NCBI GenBank assembly: GCA_008694505.1
Contig: VZDJ01001050.1
Span: 978,454 to 1,042,453, forward strand
DNA length: 64,000 bases
Direction: 5' to 3'
DNA from: Cyanoderma ruficeps
Lineage: Eukaryota; Chordata; Aves; Passeriformes; Timaliidae
Part shown: positions 63,682-64,000 of the stretch, piece by piece
How positions within the stretch are numbered: position 1 is the stretch's first letter
Layout: the number at the start of each line of letters is the position of its first letter
The notes under the pieces: model-generated
Seen by the model: the letters and a program-made list of their open reading frames with translations, nothing else
Told to the model about the DNA's origin: nothing
The model's database searches: none
Translations under genes and position numbers: made by a program

Positions 63682-64000
63682 TTCATTATACTTATTTTAG
63701 TTTCAATATCTCCACAAAAAAACCCAAACAAATAAACAAACCTACCAAAACAAAACAACCCCTATAGTATAATAATATTACAAAGTTTGGATGAAATCAC
63801 TATAATCTTGTTTAACATTCAATCAGGAAATTATAAATAACAGATTTTTTTTGTCTTACCCTGAAATGTGTCTCTGGTAAAACTCAGAGATCAACAGCAT
63901 GTTTCTGGTATACTGTGCATGAATACCAGCTGAATTTTACACTATTCAATCTACTCTAGGAAATCTAAATATCTGCTAAATGTTTTCTCTGTTTTTATGC

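Larger units (their letters stand above)
60406..64000 (+). other. BNC2: Start of the following BNC2 intron
   Basis: No continuation of the basonuclin frame (expected to start with the end of an Ala codon, then Leu-Asp-Lys) was found to the end of the window. The next exon must lie beyond 64000. The stretch is AT-rich, with a CTTTT-rich tract at 61928-61965 and a TTTG/hexamer array at 63617-63681. I see nothing else in it. Confidence 0.8.

Noticed and set aside
1..64000. CRISPR arrays, operons, tRNA or rRNA genes, endogenous retrovirus
   Set aside because: No regularly spaced direct repeats, no prokaryotic gene layout, no recognisable tRNA or rRNA core, and no paired LTRs or retroviral frames were seen. 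A tRNAscan, Infernal and LTR search would settle this.

Overview
This window is vertebrate, almost certainly avian, nuclear DNA. It is AT-rich and nearly devoid of long open reading frames. It carries several CR1 retrotransposon tails with the bird-typical terminal motif (copies of ATTCTATGA or its complement) and many microsatellites. No bacterial, viral or organellar gene was seen, and the longest open frames (about 120 codons) are chance or repeat-derived.

The one real coding element is a 103-bp internal exon at 60303-60405 on the + strand. It has a good acceptor, polypyrimidine tract and branch-point candidate upstream and a GTAAGA donor downstream. Its 34 complete codons give the Cys/His-rich N-terminal module of a basonuclin, and the residues that separate the paralogues point to BNC2 (basonuclin-2). 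Everything from 1 to 60302 is then one BNC2 intron, whose start lies outside the window, and 60406-64000 is the start of the next intron. BNC2 is on human 9p; human 9p/5q material corresponds to the avian Z, so Z linkage is likely but is inferred.

Intron layout. 1-10 kb: AT-rich unique sequence, a bulged hairpin at 4329-4374, an AAT/AAC microsatellite near 5.4 kb and a near-exact 31-bp duplication near 7.1 kb. 10.05-10.49 kb: internally deleted sense CR1 with relics of its reverse-transcriptase frame. 12-20 kb: perfect palindromes and hairpins and an old MIR-like SINE. 20-32 kb: A/C-rich and G/T-rich tracts, a G-quadruplex-prone C-rich stretch, a 125-bp homopyrimidine tract and a homeodomain-like palindrome pair. 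34.67-35.28 kb: antisense CR1. 36.27 kb: a 15-bp perfect palindrome with a 2-nt loop. 39.8-40.3 kb: cluster of ancient SINE/MITE-like relics and a CA/TA microsatellite. 42.6 kb: GA/GT microsatellite. 42.9-43.1 kb: long pyrimidine-rich tract ending in a fused CAG|GTAGGT, the best candidate recursive-splicing site. 48.6 kb: short sense CR1 tail. 52.0-52.2 kb: CT tract plus TA/TG microsatellite. 53.72-54.28 kb: antisense CR1. 57.6 kb: another MIR-like relic. 58.3 kb: inverted repeat. 60.3 kb: the exon. 63.6 kb: TTTG and hexamer arrays.

No new enzymatic or defence-type system is visible. The items most worth checking are the candidate recursive splice site in this intron of at least 60 kb and the perfect short-loop inverted repeats, which resemble template-switch scars.
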